In this document: positions 62,999 through 64,000 of the stretch, one piece after another
Numbering within the stretch: the first letter of the stretch is position 1
How the letters are laid out: every line of letters begins with the position of its first letter
Position numbers and translations under genes: made by a program
The notes under the pieces: generated by a model
What the model was told of the DNA's origin: nothing
Database searches by the model: none
The model's input: only the letters and a program-made list of their open reading frames with translations
NCBI RefSeq assembly: GCF_002967715.1
Contig: NZ_PUIA01000017.1
Coordinates: 124,001-188,000 of the forward strand
DNA from: Blastopirellula marina
GTDB lineage: Bacteria; Planctomycetota; Planctomycetia; Pirellulales; Pirellulaceae
DNA: 64,000 bases
Direction of reading: 5' to 3'

Positions 62999-64000
62999 TT
63001 AGGTACCGCAGCTGCTGCAAGCAGGAGCACACGAGCTGGTGCCGCAAGCTGGAACCTGGATGGTCTTAGGAACCATCTTGCAAACCGGAACCTGAACTTC
63101 TTCAGTTACGGTGTGTGGAACCATAACGGTGTACGTGCGAACCTTGTCTTCGTACACGGTCTTGTAGGTCGTAACCGGAACTTCCTTCGTGCGGGTTTCG
63201 GTATTGCAGACCATGTACTTCACTTCCTTGGTCATGGTTTCCGGAACCATCTTGCACACCTGGTAGGTGTACTCTTTTGCCGTTGGAACGCACTCGGTGT
63301 ACGAAACTTCCTTCTGCTTGGTTTCGGTAACCATGTTGCACACCTGGTAGGTGTACTCACGCGTTTCCGGAACACATTCGGTGTACGAGACTTCTTTCTG
63401 CTTGGTCTCGGTCACGTAGTTGCAGACCTGGTAGGTGTATTCACGAGTTTCGGGAACACAAACCTTGTGCTTGACTTCCTTGGTCAGCGTTTCAGGAACC
63501 ATCTTGCACACCTGGTAGGTGTACTCTTGAGTTTCTGGACGGCAAACCATGTGCTTGACTTCCTTCTGCTTGGTCTCGGTGACCATGTTGCAGACCTTGT
63601 AAGTCGAAGTACGTTCTTCTGGCTTCATAACGCACACGGTGTAGGTGTACGGAACTTCTTCCGTAACTTGCTTCATGACCGTGCATTCGTAGGCTTCTTC
63701 GACAACGTTAGGAACCCAAACCTTGCAGGCAGTTGGGCAACCGCAGCAGTCGGTGCTGCACTTGGTTTGCCAGCAACCACGATCAACGCAGCGGGTCTTG
63801 GTAACGGTTTCTGGAACCATCTTGCACACGGTCTTGGTACCGGTGCGTTCTTCCTGGTGAGGAACCATCACGGTGCAAGTCTTGGTCTTGGTTTCCCAAA
63901 CTGGCTTGCTAACCGTGTAGTCGACAACCTTGGTTTCCCAATCTTGAACCATCACGGTCTTGGTACCGGTCTTGGTTTCATAGACTGGCTTGCAAACGGT
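62999..64000 (-). CDS. Cysteine-rich YTV-repeat protein, truncated by the window edge
   Basis: At least 333 residues; the frame is open to base 64000, so the N-terminus is outside the window. The body consists of repeats with conserved YTYQVCKMVPET- and EVKHKVCVPETR-like halves, each half with one cysteine, and a Cys-cluster CWQTKCSTDCCGCPTAC. The C-terminus ends in CAPACSSC. This is the planctomycete YTV-repeat family, proposed to be disulfide-linked envelope proteins. Any signal peptide would lie outside the window. The repeats are strikingly uniform in DNA sequence too. Confidence 0.85.
   Translation of the reverse strand, partial: TVCKPVYETKTGTKTVMVQDWETKVVDYTVSKPVWETKTKTCTVMVPHQEERTGTKTVCKMVPETVTKTRCVDRGCWQTKCSTDCCGCPTACKVWVPNVVEEAYECTVMKQVTEEVPYTYTVCVMKPEERTSTYKVCNMVTETKQKEVKHMVCRPETQEYTYQVCKMVPETLTKEVKHKVCVPETREYTYQVCNYVTETKQKEVSYTECVPETREYTYQVCNMVTETKQKEVSYTECVPTAKEYTYQVCKMVPETMTKEVKYMVCNTETRTKEVPVTTYKTVYEDKVRTYTVMVPHTVTEEVQVPVCKMVPKTIQVPACGTSSCAPACSSCGT
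63191..63610 (-). repeat. Five tandem 84-bp repeats inside the YTV-repeat gene
   Basis: Five consecutive 28-residue units (each with YTYQVC or STYKVC and a second cysteine about 16 residues on) span 420 bases. The DNA of the units is also well conserved, for example the block encoding TYQVC, which suggests recent duplication or gene conversion between units. Less regular units continue to both sides. Confidence 0.85.

Noticed and set aside
63191-63610. Tandem repeats considered as a CRISPR array
   Set aside because: The repeats are 84 bp with no variable spacers and lie in frame inside a coding sequence.

Overview
The window looks like chromosomal DNA of a planctomycete, most likely of the Pirellulales (Blastopirellula/Bremerella/Rhodopirellula type). 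This is inferred from lineage-typical families: a DUF1501 protein paired with a PSD1-type (PSCyt1/DUF1549/DUF1553) cytochrome protein, a DUF1559 prepilin-like protein followed by a small lipoprotein, a cysteine-rich YTV-repeat protein, MJ0042-type zinc-ribbon membrane proteins, Tat-exported sugar isomerases, Gfo/Idh/MocA oxidoreductases and many secreted hypotheticals. Coding sequence is moderately GC-rich and ribosome-binding sites are often weak. No rRNA, transposase, integrase, CRISPR array or phage module was found. One tRNA (His, GTG) is present.

Layout. 1-2.7 kb: tail of a small basic protein and a secreted VIT/von Willebrand A protein. 2.9-8.7 kb: poly-gamma-glutamate genes pgsB-pgsC-pgsW with overlapping stops and starts, a DUF6580 membrane protein, then a TrkH/KtrB-TrkA/KtrA potassium uptake pair. 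9.1-14 kb: glycogen block with glycogen synthase (TTG start), a GalT-like nucleotidyltransferase with an HSHSQ active site, and a GH57 alpha-glucan enzyme. 14.2-22.3 kb: secreted TlpA-like thioredoxin, HNH protein, DUF1501/PSD1 pair, TerC, Tat-exported TIM-barrel isomerase. 22.2-27.5 kb (minus strand): DUF4190-like protein, and an operon of pilT, a membrane-anchored PilB/GspE-like protein that has lost its ATPase motifs, and a membrane protein, preceded by hisF. 27.7-38 kb: small membrane proteins, a DinG-like helicase, three tandem zinc-ribbon/membrane paralogues, two Gfo/Idh/MocA oxidoreductases, a VOC protein and an FG-GAP/VCBS protein. 38-49 kb: DUF1559 protein plus lipoprotein, two overlapping membrane paralogues, a WD40-like secreted protein, EpmA, an NRDE/TANGO2 protein, DUF2750 and FabH. 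49-58 kb: oligoendopeptidase F, a run of hypotheticals including an AT-richer possible PD-(D/E)XK protein, an M28 peptidase, three tiny secreted proteins in tandem and a secreted metzincin. 58-64 kb: TIM-barrel isomerase, a zinc-peptidase/leucine-rich-repeat fusion, a creatininase-family protein, tRNA-His, DUF1653, and a YTV-repeat protein running off the right edge.

Most units are short operons of two to four genes closed by clear hairpin terminators. The strongest candidates for unusual biology are the pilT-linked pseudo-ATPase, the GalT-like enzyme in the glycogen block, the pgs genes linked to potassium uptake, the tandem zinc-ribbon membrane paralogues, the tandem tiny secreted proteins and the YTV-repeat protein. 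All functional assignments rest on recognition of motifs by eye; no database search was run.
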